64,000 nucleotides of DNA from Glandiceps talaboti (GCF_964340395.1 NC_135562.1:22282218-22346217), one strand, 5' to 3'. Shown: positions 12,981 through 25,348, counted from the stretch's first letter. The notes: generated from the sequence alone by a model not told the origin. Numbers and translations are program-made.

Positions 12981-13656
12981 AGAATGCCAATCCAGAAATA
13001 CAAGGTTTTTAAAATAAACTTTAGGTTCTTTAAAATAATGTTATATCAGACTGGTAAAGTCGTCATTTCGATCACAGATAAGTAAGAAACTTGTCTGTGT
13101 TTTGATTGAGTGATTTATTTGTGATGTGTGTTTTTTTTTAAAATCGATTTGGGGAATAAAAATCTCGCGTGAGCTCGATATCTCGCATGGTTGCATAACA
13201 TCCTTTTCATTTCAAATTGAATGATAGCTGGGCATGATGTATTTTTCAGTGGAAGTCTTTGCTATGCATGGACAAGCATTGTCTCAATGTAGTCAGCAGA
13301 TATGCATAATAGTAACAACCTAAACTGAAATACCCATAATGGCTTTATTTGAAGATAAAACACTAGTAATACCCATATAGTCTGGCTTTGATAACACTAA
13401 CGGATAGACGTCTATTACCATGAGGCCTGTTTTGTAGGTAATACATACACTAGTAATACCCATATAGCCTGAGTACGCCAACCAGCTAAATGAGTTTTAT
13501 ACAAGATTTAATCAATTCAATTTAGCGAAGTTATGCTCTATGACATTCGATGCTTTGGATAGTAGCAACGACTACTAAAAACTTGCAACTAGTGAAGAAG
13601 AGGCCCGACAGACATTTCGTCAATTTAACCCAGAAAGGTGCGAGTAGCGGACAATA
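12981..13656. other. Unique spacer with an 87-bp direct duplication
   Basis: Mostly nondescript AT-rich DNA. The word ACACTAGTAATACCCATATA occurs at 13,360 and again at 13,447, followed by T/CCTG in both, suggesting an old two-copy tandem duplication. No gene was seen. Confidence 0.5.
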
Positions 13657-14048
13657 CAGTACCGTAGCCTGCGGGGGGCAAGGGGGGCAGCTGCCCCCCT
13701 GAGATTTTGGAAAAAAGAAAGAAAAAAAGCTACTTTTTGAATACATAGCGATGCTATTAAAATCGTTATTTACGTGACGATTCCTAGCATGCGCGATTTA
13801 AATGGATAGTTCACTAAAGTGACTGTACACTGCTGACTCACGGCTAATATGTATTTTATATCGCTATTGTACGCTGGCTTAACTTTGAATTAAAATGTGT
13901 CCAGTTAAAAATTGTAACTTTTGCTCCAAATTAAAAATTCTTTGCGCGGGAAAGTACAAAAGAAGTGCGCACAAGCACTGTGCATCTTCTGCGAGTAACA
14001 GTAGTCTTGAAAGTCACGTTCATTTGAAGATAGCAAGTCGCAATTATA

Positions 14049-14219
14049 ATGTCAGCGAGTGAAACTCAAAAAAAGACGGAAAAAGTCGTTCAACGTGACG
14101 TTGCCTGCTATGCTGCATGCAGTGACTCCGAAGATGCGCTCGATCTCATTTACATCTTGTTCCTTATATTAAAACATTTCATGCCGATAAAACGGCAGAT
14201 CTCTTTTTGGAATATTTGA
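14049..14219 (+). pseudogene. Conserved short ORF start inside the hAT-like element
   Basis: A 56-codon frame begins MSASETQKKTEKVVQR. In the second copy of the element (minus strand, from 46,518) the frame also begins with ATG and the first 22 residues differ at five positions, three of them conservative (V/I, D/E) or near so. This suggests the start of a real element-encoded protein, probably a transposase or accessory protein, now truncated. A chance frame in a conserved non-coding repeat is the alternative. Confidence 0.35.
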
Positions 14220-14655
14220 TGGCCCTGAAAAACTATTAAACTAGGTACGCAGTTTAAGATCCACTATTTGAAGATATTTCTTTCAATAATTGTGTTCGAC
14301 GTTGTCTTTGGTTAAAATGTTGTTTGATATAATTATCTCATTGCACACTAACACTAGCGTTATTCCGCAATTCATTTTGAAGCGACAATTTGCAATGGAA
14401 ATAATGGCCCTGAATTTGTAAACAGAGCTGTACCTTCGACATCAAAATCCAAACTTCAATTTCCATTATAATGATAATGACAAGGAGAATTCACTGAGTT
14501 CACCTTGGGTTCCGACATAAACGAGGCGATAACCGTTTTGGGAGTTGGGTAAAGAAAATGATTATTTTGTTGTGTTACTTATTGAGAAAGCACCATCCAT
14601 TTTTACTTTGAAAGTGACATCTTTTTCGGCAACTACTTTGAAAGATACAACATTA

Positions 14656-15584
14656 GGCCAGAAAAAATGAAAAAGCTGTTCAACCTACCCACATATTTTT
14701 TTCTGGTGATGGGCAATATATCCTCATGCGGGCTTCGCATTTGTTTCAAAATTAAGGATATTTCTTTATATTTTCTGAATAGTACATGTAACAATATACA
14801 TTTGAGTCTATTCCAAATTATATAATATCTTATACAGTGGTTTACTTGGCTCTGAAGTTGCATACAAGCATGAATTGAGATTAAATATCCAATGTGCACT
14901 AAAAAGAATTGAACAAAACTTTACGACCATTGGGCCATCACAAGTCTGAAAGTCTTGAAATGTTTTGCTCTTTATTCGTGATTTTTTGGAACCAAATTAA
15001 ACTTCAGGAGAAGTCATTTACCATATGCACATCCGCATAATATCTTTTAGCTTTGCTACAACAAAATACAATTCCAGATAATATGTAATGCATGGCATAA
15101 TTGTTTCAATTCTGGTATTTTATTGTGTCTATGGTTTGATATCTTATGCCTCTAAATGGCCTCCTACACTGTCTTATTTTCAATTTTTTTCACCTTTGTA
15201 GTTGTCTCCTTCCAATGCATCATTGTACCATATGATTTTATATCTCCACTGTAGTGTAGGTGACAGAAGGGGTGGCTAAAATAATGCTTGAGTTTCAATT
15301 GGCGGGGCTTAACATTTTTTGAGAAGAGAGGGTGAGAGGAGCTACAACATTTGTTTAACCGTAAATTGTGTACATTTCCTAACTGTAGCTATGCAGACAA
15401 ATTGCATGAGATAGTATCAAGATGACTGAATAAGTTCTATCTAAACTCGACCTGAAATATTTGCTATCATTATATATGGTTTGTTTTATCCTTGTCAAGC
15501 ATTGTGAAAAAAATGAAATCGACCTACCTACCCAATGTGATGGGTTAGGTTACCGTTGACCAGCATTTTGTATTTTTTCTGGCC
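14656..15584. mobile_element. 929-bp MITE, Harbinger-like, nested in the hAT-like element
   Basis: Terminal inverted repeats start GGCCAGAAAAAAT at both ends (13 of 13 identical), then diverge and match again at CTGTTCAAC/CTGGTCAAC. The element is flanked by TTA on both sides (14,653-14,655 and 15,585-15,587), a 3-bp TWA duplication as produced by PIF/Harbinger transposases. No transposase frame is present, so it would have been mobilised in trans. Family assignment rests on the target duplication and is inference. Confidence 0.6.
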
Positions 15585-15742
15585 TTACATATGATATTTA
15601 ATTGCGTATGCTAAAATAGATATTATGTAAATTGCATACAAATTTATGTAAATTAGCACCTGTCTAAATTTTAAATGCATGATTGCACCAAGACAAAGTT
15701 CTGGCCCCCTCCCCCTGGCAATTTGGTCAGGCTACGGCCCTG

Positions 15743-18700
15743 CATTGCGTGTAGTCATCGCGGTATTGCATGTAGTCATTGCAGTATTGATTGCATGCTT
15801 GTGGTCATTGCAACTAGTAGTCATCGCAGTATTGCATGTAGTCATCGCAGTATTGCATGTAGTCGTTGCGTGTCGTCATCGCAGTATTGCATGTAGTCAA
15901 CGCAGTATTGCATGTAGTCATCGCAGTATTGCATGTAGTCAACGCAGTATTGCATGTAGTCATCGCAGTATTGCATGTAGTCGTTGCGTGTCGTCATCGC
16001 AGTATTGCATGTAGTCAACGCAGTATTGCATGTAGTCATCGCAGTATTGCATGTAGTCGTTGAGTGTAGTCATCGCAGTATTGCATGTAGTCAACGCAGT
16101 ATTGCATGTAGTCATTGCATGTAGTCATCGCAGTATTGCATGTAGTCATCGCAGTATTGCATGTAGTCATCGCAGTATTGCATGTAGTCGTTGCGTGTAG
16201 TCATCGCAGTATTGCATGTAGTCAACGCAGTATTGCATGTAGTCAACGCAGTATTGCATATAGTCATTGCATGTAGTCATCGCAGTATTGCATGTAGTCA
16301 TCGCAGTATTGCATGTAGTCAACGCAGTATTGCATGTAGTCAACGCAGTATTGCATGTAGTCATTGCATGTAGTCATCGCAGTATTGCATGTAGTCATTG
16401 GATGTAGTCATTGCAGTATTGCATGTAGTCAACGCAGTATTGCATGTAGTCAACGCAGTATTGCATGTAGTCGTTGCGTGTAGTCAACGCAGTATTGCAT
16501 GTAGTCAACGCAGTATTGCATGTAGTCAACGCAGTATTGCATGTAGTCAACGCAGTATTGCATGTAGTCATCGCAGTATTGCATGTAGTCATTGCATGTA
16601 GTCATTGCAGTATTGCATGTAGTCAACGCAGTATTGCATGTAGTCAACGCAGTATTGCATGTAGTCAACGCAGTATTGCATGTAGTCATTGCAGTATTGC
16701 ATGTAGTCATTGCAGTATTGCATGTAGTCATTGCATGTAGTCATTGCAGTATTGCATGTAGTCATCGCAGTATTGCATGTAGTCAACGCAGTATTGTATG
16801 TAGTCATTGCATGTAGTCATTGCAGTATTGCATGTAGTCATTGCAGTATTGCATGTAGTCATCGCAGTATTGCATGTAGTCAACGCAGTATTGTATGTAG
16901 TCATTGCATGTAGTCATTGCAGTATTGCATGTAGTCATCGCAGTATTGCATGTAGTCAACGCAGTATTGCATGTAGTCATTGCATGTAGTCAACGCAGTA
17001 TTGCATGTAGTCATTGCATGTAGTCATTGCAGTATTGCATGTAGTCATTGGATGTAGTCATCGCAGTATTGCATGTAGTCAACGCAGTATTGCATGTAGT
17101 CATTGCATGTAGTCATTGCAGTATTGCATGTAGTCATTGCATGTAGTCAACGCAGTATTGCATGTAGTCATCGCAGTATTGCATGTAGTCATTGCAGTAT
17201 TGCATGTAGTCATTGCAGTATTGCATGTAGTCATTGCATGTAGTCATTGCAGTATTGCATGTAGTCATCGCAGTATTGCATGTAGTCAACGCAGTATTGT
17301 ATGTAGTCATTGCATGTAGTCATTGCAGTATTGCATGTAGTCATTGCAGTATTGCATGTAGTCATCGCAGTATTGCATGTAGTCAACGCAGTATTGTATG
17401 TAGTCATTGCATGTAGTCATTGCAGTATTGCATGTAGTCATCGCAGTATTGCATGTAGTCAACGCAGTATTGCATGTAGTCATTGCATGTAGTCATTGCA
17501 GTATTGCATGTAGTCATTGGATGTAGTCATCGCAGTATTGCATGTAGTCATCGCAGTATTGCATGTAGTCATCGCAGTATTGCATGTAGTCAACGCAGTA
17601 TTGCATGTAGTCATTGCATGTAGTCATTGCAGTATTGCATGTAGTCATTGGATGTAGTCATCGCAGTATTGCATGTAGTCATTGCAGTATTGTATGTAGT
17701 CAACGCAGTATTGCATGTAGTCATTGCATGTAGTCATTGCAGTATTGCATGTAGTCATCGCAGTATTGCATGTAGTCATTGCAAGTAGTCATCGCAGTAT
17801 TGCATGTAGTCATTGCAAGTAGTCATCGCAGTATTGCATGTAGTCATTGCAGTATTGCATGTAGTCAACGCAGTATTGTATGTAGTCATTGCAGTATTGC
17901 ATGTAGTCATTGCAGTATTGCATGTAGTCATTGCAGTATTGCATGTAGTCATTGCAGTATTGCATGTAGTCAACGCAGTATTGCATGTAGTCAACGCAGT
18001 ATTGTATGTAGTCAACGCAGTATTGCAAGTAGTCATCGCAGTATTGCATGTAGTCATTGCAGTATTGCATGTAGTCATTGCAGTATTGCATGTAGTCAAC
18101 GCAGTATTGCATGTAGTCAACGCAGTATTGCATGTAGTCATCGCAGTATTGCATGTAGTCATTGCAAGTAGTCATCGCAGTATTGCATGTAGTCATTGCA
18201 TGTAGTCATTGCAGTATTGCATGTAGTCAACGCAGTATTGCATGTAGTCAACGCAGTATTGCATGTAGTCATTGCATGTAGTCATCGCAGTATTGCATGT
18301 AGTCATCGCAGTATTGCATGTAGTCAACGCAGTATTGCATGTAGTCATTGCAAGTAGTCATCGCAGTATTGCATGTAGTCATCGCAGTATTTCATGTAGT
18401 CATTGCAGTATTGCATGTAGTCATTGCAAGTAGTCATCGCAGTATTGCATGTAGTCATTGCATGTAGTCAACGCAGTATTGCATGTAGTCATTGGATGTA
18501 GTCATTGCAGTATTGCATGTAGTCATTGCAGTATTGCATGTAGTCAACGCAGTATTGCATGTAGTCATTGGATGTAGTCATTGCAGTATTGCATGTAGTC
18601 ATTGCAGTATTGCATGTAGTCAACGCAGTATTGCATGTAGTCATTGCAGTATTGCATGTAGTCATTGCAGTATTGCATGTAGTCAACGCAGTATTGCATG

Positions 18701-19919
18701 TAGTCAACGCAGTATTGCATGTAGTCGTTGCGTGTAGTCAACGCAGTATTGCATGTAGTCATTGCATGTAGTCAACGCAGTATTGCATGTAGTCAACGCA
18801 GTATTGCATGTAGTCATCGCAGTATTGCATGTAGTCAACGCAGTATTGCATGTAGTCAACGCAGTATTGTATGTAGTCAACGCAGTATTGCATGTAGTCA
18901 TTGCATGTAGTCATTGCAGTATTGCATGTAGTCAACGCAGTATTGTATGTAGTCAACGCAGTATTGCATGTAGTCATTGCATGTAGTCATTGCAGTATTG
19001 CATGTAGTCAACGCAGTATTGCATGTAGTCATCGCAGTATTGCATGTAGTCATTGCATGTAGTCATCGCAGTATTGCATGTAGTCATTGCAGTATTGCAT
19101 GTAGTCAACACAGTATTGCATGTAGTCATTGCAGTATTGCATGTAGTCATTGCAGTATTGCATGTAGTCATCGCAGTATTGCATGTAGTCAACGCAGTAT
19201 TGCATGTAGTCATCGCAGTATTGCATGTAGTCATTGCAGTATTGCATGTAGTCATTGCAGTATTGCATGTAGTCAACGCAGTATTGCATGTAGTCAACGC
19301 AGTATTGCATGTAGTCATTGCAGTATTGCATGTAGTCAACGCAGTATTGCATGTAGTCAACGCAGTATTGCATGTAGTCAACGCAGTATTGCATGTAGTC
19401 AACGCAGTATTGCATGTAGTCAACGCAGTATTGCATGTAGTCATTGCATGTAGTCATTGCAGTATTGCATGTAGTCAACGCAGTATTGCATGTAGTCAAC
19501 GCAGTATTGCATGTAGTCATTGCAGTATTGCATGTAGTCAACGCAGTATTGCATGTAGTCAACGCAGTATTGCATGTAGTCGTTGCGTGTAGTCATCGCA
19601 GTATTGCATGTAGTCATCGCAGTATTGCATGTAGTCATCGCAGTATTGCATGTAGTCATCGCAGTATTGCATGTAGTCATTGCATGTAGTCATTGCAGTA
19701 TTGCATGTAGTCAACGCAGTATTGCATGTAGTCATCGCAGTATTGCATGTAGTCATCGCAGTATTGCATGTAGTCATCGCAGTATTGCATGTAGTCATTG
19801 CAGTATTGCATGTAGTCATTGCAAGTAGTCATCGCAGTATTGCATGTAGTCATTGCATGTAGTCATCGCAGTATTGTATGTAGTCATTGGATGTAGTCAT
19901 TGCAGTATTGCATGTAGTC
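15743..19919. repeat. 21-bp minisatellite with a 13-bp short form
   Basis: The 21-bp unit is GTAGTC + ATC/AAC/ATT + GCAGTATTGCAT. A 13-bp form (GTAGTCATTGCAT) lacks the internal CAGTATTG and is scattered through the array, often before ATT-type units. Since 13 is not a multiple of three, short forms shift the frame and limit ORFs. Other variants are GTTGCGT, TTGGAT and TTGCAAG units. The array starts directly at the right end of the hAT-like element. Confidence 0.97.
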
Positions 19920-20156
19920 AGCAACACGACACATCCACTACGTGACTGCCTTGACTGACAACGTATAATGAGAATTGAAAGGTTTCATATTCCAATGTGT
20001 CAAACACAATGATATAAACATTCTTTTATCCCAAGAGCTGTAACCAATGTTAGTGAACGTTTTCGTAGACCAAGTGTTTAGTTTCACTCTCAAAATTTAT
20101 GCATGATATTTATCCGAGTAATGCTTTGTTTGTTAGCCTGGGAGAGTAATAAAATA
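19920..20156. other. Unique spacer
   Basis: Short non-repetitive stretch between two arrays; no gene or RNA seen. It ends in an AATAAAATATATTTG run leading into the pentanucleotide tract, which resembles a retroelement-like tail but has no recognisable body. Confidence 0.4.
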
Positions 20157-20330
20157 TATTTGTATTGTATTGTATTGTATTGTATTGTATTGTATTGTAT
20201 TGTATTGTATTGTATTGTATTGTATTGTATTGTATTGTATTGTATTGTATTGTATTGTATTGTATTGTATTGTAGTGTAGTGTAGTGTAGTGTAGTGTAG
20301 TGTAGTGTAGTGTAGTGTAGTGCATTGAAT
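20157..20330. repeat. Pentanucleotide tract (TGTAT)n then (TGTAG)n
   Basis: About 23 perfect TGTAT units change abruptly at about 20,273 into about ten TGTAG units, then decay into a GCATT/GTATT mixture up to about 20,415. The single-base switch shows local homogenisation of a variant. Confidence 0.95.
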
Positions 20331-20475
20331 GTCATGGCAGGCATTGCATTACATTGCATCGTATTGTGTTGCTTGTATTGTATTTCATCGTATTCTATTG
20401 TATTGCATTGGTATTAATTACCAAACCGGGTACCCGCCAGTAGCTTGCACAATTAAAATTATAAAGTCTTTGGGT

Positions 20476-23400
20476 GAATTGAACTCATATTGACTAGTAG
20501 GTCACACAAGACACGAATTGAACTCATATTGACCAGTAGGTCACACACTACATGAATTGAAAACATATTGACCTGTAGGTCATACACGACACGAATTGAA
20601 CTCATATTGACCTGTAGGTCACACACGACACGAATTGAACTCATATTGACCTGTAGGTCATACACGACACGAATTGAACTCATATTGACCTGTAGGTCAT
20701 ACACGACACGAATTGAACTCATATTGACCTGTAGGTCATACACAACACGAATTGAACTCATATTGACCAGTAGGTAACACACGACACGAATTGAACTCAT
20801 ATTGACCTGTAGGTCACACACGACACGAATTGAAGTCATATTGACCAGTAGGTCACACACGACACGAATCGAACTCATATTGACCTGTAGGTCACACACG
20901 ACACGAATTGAACTCATATTGACCAGTAGGTCACACACGACACGAATTGAACTCATATTGACCAGTAGGTCACACACAACACGAATTGAAGTCATATTGA
21001 CCTGTAGGTCACACACGACACGAATTGAACTCATATTGACATGTAGGTCATACACGACACGAATTGAACTCATTTTGACCAGTAGGTCACACACAACACG
21101 AATTAAAGTCATATTGACCAGTAGGTCACACACGACACGAATTGAACTCATATTGACCTGTAGGTCACACACGACACGAAGTGAACTCATATTGACCTGT
21201 AGGTCATACACAACACGAATTGAACTCATATTGACCTGTAGGTCACACACGACATGAATTGAACTCATATTGACCAGTAGGTCACACACGACACGAATTG
21301 AACTCATATTGACCTGTAGGTCATACACGACACGAAGTGAACTCATATTGACCTGTAGGTCATACACGACACGAATTGAAGTCATATTGACCAGTAGGTC
21401 ACACACGACACGAATTGAACTCATATTGACTAGTGGGTCACACACAACACGAATTGAACTCATATTGACTAGTGGGTCACACACGACACGAATTGAACTC
21501 ATATTGACCAGTAGGTCACACACAACACTAATTGAACTCATATTGACCTGTAGGTCATACACGACACGAATTGAACTCATATTGACCAGTAGGTGACACA
21601 CGACACGAATTGAACTCATATTGACCTGTAGGTCATACACGACACGAATTGAACTCATATTGACCAGTAGGTCACACACAACACTAATTGAACTCATATT
21701 GACCTGTAGGTCATACACGACACGAATTGAACTCATATTGACCAGTAGGTGACACACGACACGAATTGAACTCATATTGACCTGTAGGTCACACACGACA
21801 CGAATTGAACTCATATTGACCTGTAGGTCATACACGACACGAATTGAACTCATATTGACCTGTAGGTAACACACGACACGAATCGAACTCATATTGACCA
21901 GTAGGTCATACACAACACGAATTGAACTCATATTGACCTGTTGGTCATACACAACACGAATTGAACTCATATTGACCTGTAGGTAACACACAACACGAAT
22001 TGAACTCATATTGACCTGTAGGTCACACACAACACGAATTGAACTCATATTGACCTGTAGGTCATACACGGCACGAATTGAACTCATATTGACCTGTAGG
22101 TCATACACAACACGAATTGAACTCATATTGACTAGTAGGTCATACACAACACGAATTGAACTCATATTGACCTGTAGGTCACACACAACACGAATTAAAC
22201 TCATATTGACCAGTAGGTCACACACGACACGAATTGAACTCATATTGACTAGTGGGTCACACACAACACGAATTGAACTCATATTGACCTGTAGGTCACA
22301 CACGACACGAATTGAACTCATATTGACCAGTAGGTCATACTCGACACGAATTGAACTCATATTGACCAGTAGGTCACACACGACACGAATTGAACTCATA
22401 TTGACTAGTGGGTCACACACGACACGAATTGAACTCATATTGACCAGTAGGTCACACACAACACGAATTGAACTCATATTAACCTGTAGGTCATACACGA
22501 CACGAATTGAACTCATATTGACCAGTAGGTCATACTCGACACGAATTGAACTCATATTGACCAGTAGTCATACTCGACACGAATTGAACTCATATTGACC
22601 TGTGGGTCACACACGACACGAATTGAACTCATATTGACCAGTAGGTCATACTCGACACGAATTGAACTCATATTGACCAGTAGGTCACACACTACATGAA
22701 TTGAACTCATATTGACCTGTGGGTCACACACGACACGAATTGAACTCATATTGACCAGTAGGTCACACACAACACGAATTGAACTCATATTGACCAGTAG
22801 GTCATACACAACACGAATTGAACTCATATTGACCTGTAGGTCACACACGACACGAATTGAACTCATATTGACCTGTAGGTCACACACGACACGAATTGAA
22901 CTCATATTGACCAGTAGGTCATACACAACACGAATTGAACTCATATTGACCTGTAGGTCATACACAACACGAATTGAACTCATATTGACCTGTAGGTCAT
23001 ACACAACACGAATTGAACTCATATTGACCTGTAGGTCACACACGACACGAATTGAACTCATATTGACCAGTAGGTCATACACGACACGAATCGAACTCAT
23101 ATTGACCAGTAGGTCACACACGACACGAATTGAACTCATATTGACCAGTAGGTCATACACAACACGAATTGAACTCATATTGACCTGTAGGTCATACACA
23201 ACACGAATTGAACTCATATTGACCTGTAGGTCATACACAACACGAATTGAACTCATATTGACCTGTAGGTCACACACGACACGAATTGAACTCATATTGA
23301 CCAGTAGGTCATACACGACACGAATCGAACTCATATTGACCAGTAGGTCACACACGACACGAATTGAACTCATATTGACCAGTAGGTCACACACGACACG

Positions 23401-23712
23401 AATCGAACTCATATTGACCTGTAGGTCACACACGACACGAATTGAACTCATATTGACCAGTAGGTCACACTCGACACGAATTGAACTCATATTGACCAGT
23501 AGGTCACACACGACACGAATTGAACTCATATTGACCAGTAGGTCACACACGACACGAATTGAACTCATATTGACCAGTAGGTCACACACGACACGAATCG
23601 AACTCATATTGACCAGTAGGTCACACACTACATGAATTGAACTCATTGACCTGTAGGTCATACACGACACGAATTGAACTCATATTGACCTGTAGGTCAT
23701 ACACGACACGTA
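20476..23712. repeat. 39-bp minisatellite with paired AGGTCA half-sites
   Basis: About 83 copies of a 39-bp unit: GAATTGAACTCATAT, then TGACCTGTAGGTCA or TGACCAGTAGGTCA, then an ACACGACAC-like tail. The first form is an inverted pair of the nuclear-receptor half-site AGGTCA in everted orientation with a 2-bp spacer; the second keeps one perfect half-site, extended to TAGGTCA. Blocks of six monomers (234 bp) are duplicated, e.g. the rare CGAATCGAAC variant at 23,087 and 23,321. Frames of up to about 700 codons cross the array and are not considered genes. It lies within 0.9 kb of the GPCR stop codon, downstream of that gene. Confidence 0.97.
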
Positions 23713-24080
23713 CAATATTCTAGCATATCATCATTTACAGTCTCTGTACAACTTTATGGTGAAGTGAATTTTATTTGTAGACAATATGTATTTTGACATC
23801 TGATTTGGGAAAGTGTTTTGTGACTGGTCAAATTAGAAAGGAGAGAGGGTCACTTTACAATCGACTTGTTCTCATAGAATTATATAAAGACTTTAAAACC
23901 GTACAGACTCTAAATATGTCGATACTAAACCGTGAAAAATGTTAAAATCTCATTCAGTGCATTAACAAGTACGTTGAATTCTTTGTGACTGATTGTATAT
24001 GTGCTATTTGTATCAATTCTGTGGAGCAAAGAAGGGACATGTAGAATGTTTAGTTTAACCTAAGATTATCATATGATGTT
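23713..24080. other. Unique spacer downstream of GPCR gene
   Basis: AT-rich, no coding or repeat signal recognised. It may include distal 3' flank of the minus-strand GPCR gene. Confidence 0.5.
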
Positions 24081-24299
24081 TTACAGCTAAAATGACGTAG
24101 CCCTGGTGTTTCACACATGCAACATGATATTTATTACACACCCTCAGACAACTTACAGCTAAAACGATATAGGCCTGGTATTTCACTCATGCAACGTGAC
24201 ATTTATTACACACCATCGGACAACTTACAGCGAAAATGTAGGCTTGGTATTTCACTCATGCACCGTGACATTATTCACACACACTCGGACAACTTCTAA
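24081..24299. repeat. 72-bp tandem repeat, three copies
   Basis: Copies begin at 24,086, 24,158 and 24,230, each reading (T)TACAGCTAAAA-like, CTGGTATTTCACTCATGCAA-like, then TTATTACACAC and CGGACAACTT. On the minus strand the first two copies contain AATAAA (24,130-24,135 and 24,202-24,207); the third has lost it. These are possible distal polyadenylation signals for the GPCR transcript. Confidence 0.85.
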
Positions 24300-24498
24300 T
24301 TGAAAAGAAACAATTAGGTGCCATACACAGTGAGGGTGTAGGAGTAGTCAAGTTAAAATGTTGATTATCAGTTAGAAAATAAACGATTGTAACCATTAAA
24401 ATGTTTTATCTAACCAGTCCTTCCAAAATCTATAATCTAACTCTAAATACTGTGTTTTTTCTAACCAGTCCCCTCCAAGATCAAACTCTAAACAGGGC

Positions 24499-24504
24499 TT
24501 TATT
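24499..24504 (-). terminator. Candidate polyadenylation signal AATAAA of the GPCR gene
   Basis: A minus-strand AATAAA lies 59 nt after the GPCR stop codon. It is the nearest canonical hexamer and would give a very short 3' UTR. AATAAA copies within the 72-bp repeat are alternatives. Confidence 0.4.
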
Positions 24505-24562
24505 CCAGAACGTTCAGTGTCGTGTTTCCAAACAATGTGCGTGCTTAGACTACAATATATTT

Positions 24563-25348
24563 TCACACACTGGATGCTTTGAATATGACTTTCCTAATGG
24601 GAATTCGGGGTGATCTGGTAAGATCAATGTATACGGGTTTCAAATGTTCAGTAGCCACGTATACGTCTCGTTCAGTTGTTAGGCCATGGTTAGCTGCGTT
24701 ATCGTTATGATCGACGTGACATGCGACATTTTCTGTAGTGTTTGTGCCTGTGCTTCGAATGTTATAATCATGTTTAAATTCTGGTGTCACAATAGCATCA
24801 CATTTTAAGCTATCCTTTTCACATTCCATGATGTCCATCTGCATTTCTTCCTTATATATCTTTCCTGTAGCGAGGATTGGCGCTTCGATGAGTCTGTCTG
24901 AGTGTTCAGTTATTATTTCCTCTACATCATTTAATCTTTGTTTCTGCAGAATACCGTACAAAGGCAAATGTTTATTGCTATTATGATGTCGACCGCCACT
25001 TGATCGCGAATTAGAACTTTCCTCTGTAATGGTCGAAGCTAACGAAAGAGGGCGCTGCATTATGACAACTTGTCTTTGTCGCCTGGGCTTTGTTGAGTAT
25101 TCGAGTACATGACTTGGATATAAGTCTCGTCTCATATGCGAACTAATCATATCTGGTCTTGGCACATTAAATGATATTTTCTTGGGAATGTTTCCGAGTG
25201 ACTTGGTACGCCTAGAATTCACCCTTTGTCTTAATGCTGCCATACTTCGAGACCAGCTAACTTGTGACCATTTGATACTACTTTGACCAGAGCTTGTACT
25301 CCTCGTGCTTGTTGAAGCTCTTAATCGGCTAGGTAGTTTGTGATTTTC
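24563..25348 (-). CDS. GPCR gene, last exon: 261-residue cytoplasmic tail
   Basis: Terminal coding exon of the GPCR whose other exons lie at 28,323-29,032 and 48,355-48,886. The acceptor is strong (a run of eight T, then GTGTTTTCAG, before 25,348) and is phase 0, matching the phase-0 donor of the preceding exon. It encodes residues 415-675 of the assembled protein and ends at TGA (24,563-24,565). The segment is hydrophilic, Ser/Thr/Arg-rich near its start (SSGQSS, RRTKS, PKKIS), with acidic and His/Asn-rich stretches later and no recognisable domain. Such a tail would be intracellular, offering phosphorylation sites for receptor kinases and arrestin. It is unusually long for a peptide receptor. 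An open frame continues upstream through the (TA)/(TG) microsatellite, but that part is intron. Confidence 0.8.
   Translation of the reverse strand, partial: ENHKLPSRLRASTSTRSTSSGQSSIKWSQVSWSRSMAALRQRVNSRRTKSLGNIPKKISFNVPRPDMISSHMRRDLYPSHVLEYSTKPRRQRQVVIMQRPLSLASTITEESSNSRSSGGRHHNSNKHLPLYGILQKQRLNDVEEIITEHSDRLIEAPILATGKIYKEEMQMDIMECEKDSLKCDAIVTPEFKHDYNIRSTGTNTTENVACHVDHNDNAANHGLTTERDVYVATEHLKPVYIDLTRSPRIPIRKVIFKASSV

Larger units (their letters stand above)
13657..15742 (+). mobile_element. Decayed hAT-like DNA element with CAG...CCGTAGCCTG termini
   Basis: The left end reads CAGTACCGTAGCCTG followed by a G-rich run; the right end is its inverted counterpart (reverse complement CAGGGCCGTAGCCTG, 13 of 15 matching) preceded by a C-rich run. 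CAG-starting termini next to G-runs are common in animal hAT-type elements. About 430 bp of the left part is shared in inverted orientation with 46,445-46,870. A MITE is nested inside (14,656-15,584), leaving about 1.16 kb of original element, so it is non-autonomous or heavily deleted. No 8-bp target duplication is visible, but the right end abuts the 21-bp array, which may have erased it. Superfamily assignment is inference. Confidence 0.55.

Noticed and set aside
13531-13746. 71-codon minus-strand frame with Pro/Cys-rich segment
   Set aside because: It overlaps the G/C-run terminus of the hAT-like element, which generates the odd composition; no domain.
14633-14899. 88-codon minus-strand frame
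   Set aside because: It overlaps the terminal inverted repeat of the MITE; no motif and no conservation evidence.
20157-20330. Telomere-like repeat
   Set aside because: The unit is TGTAT/TGTAG, not TTAGGG or a known telomeric variant, and it is internal.
20459-23670. Frames of 698 and 372 codons (13-residue repeat) in the 39-bp array
   Set aside because: Same reason: period divisible by three, start and stop at array margins, other frames also open.
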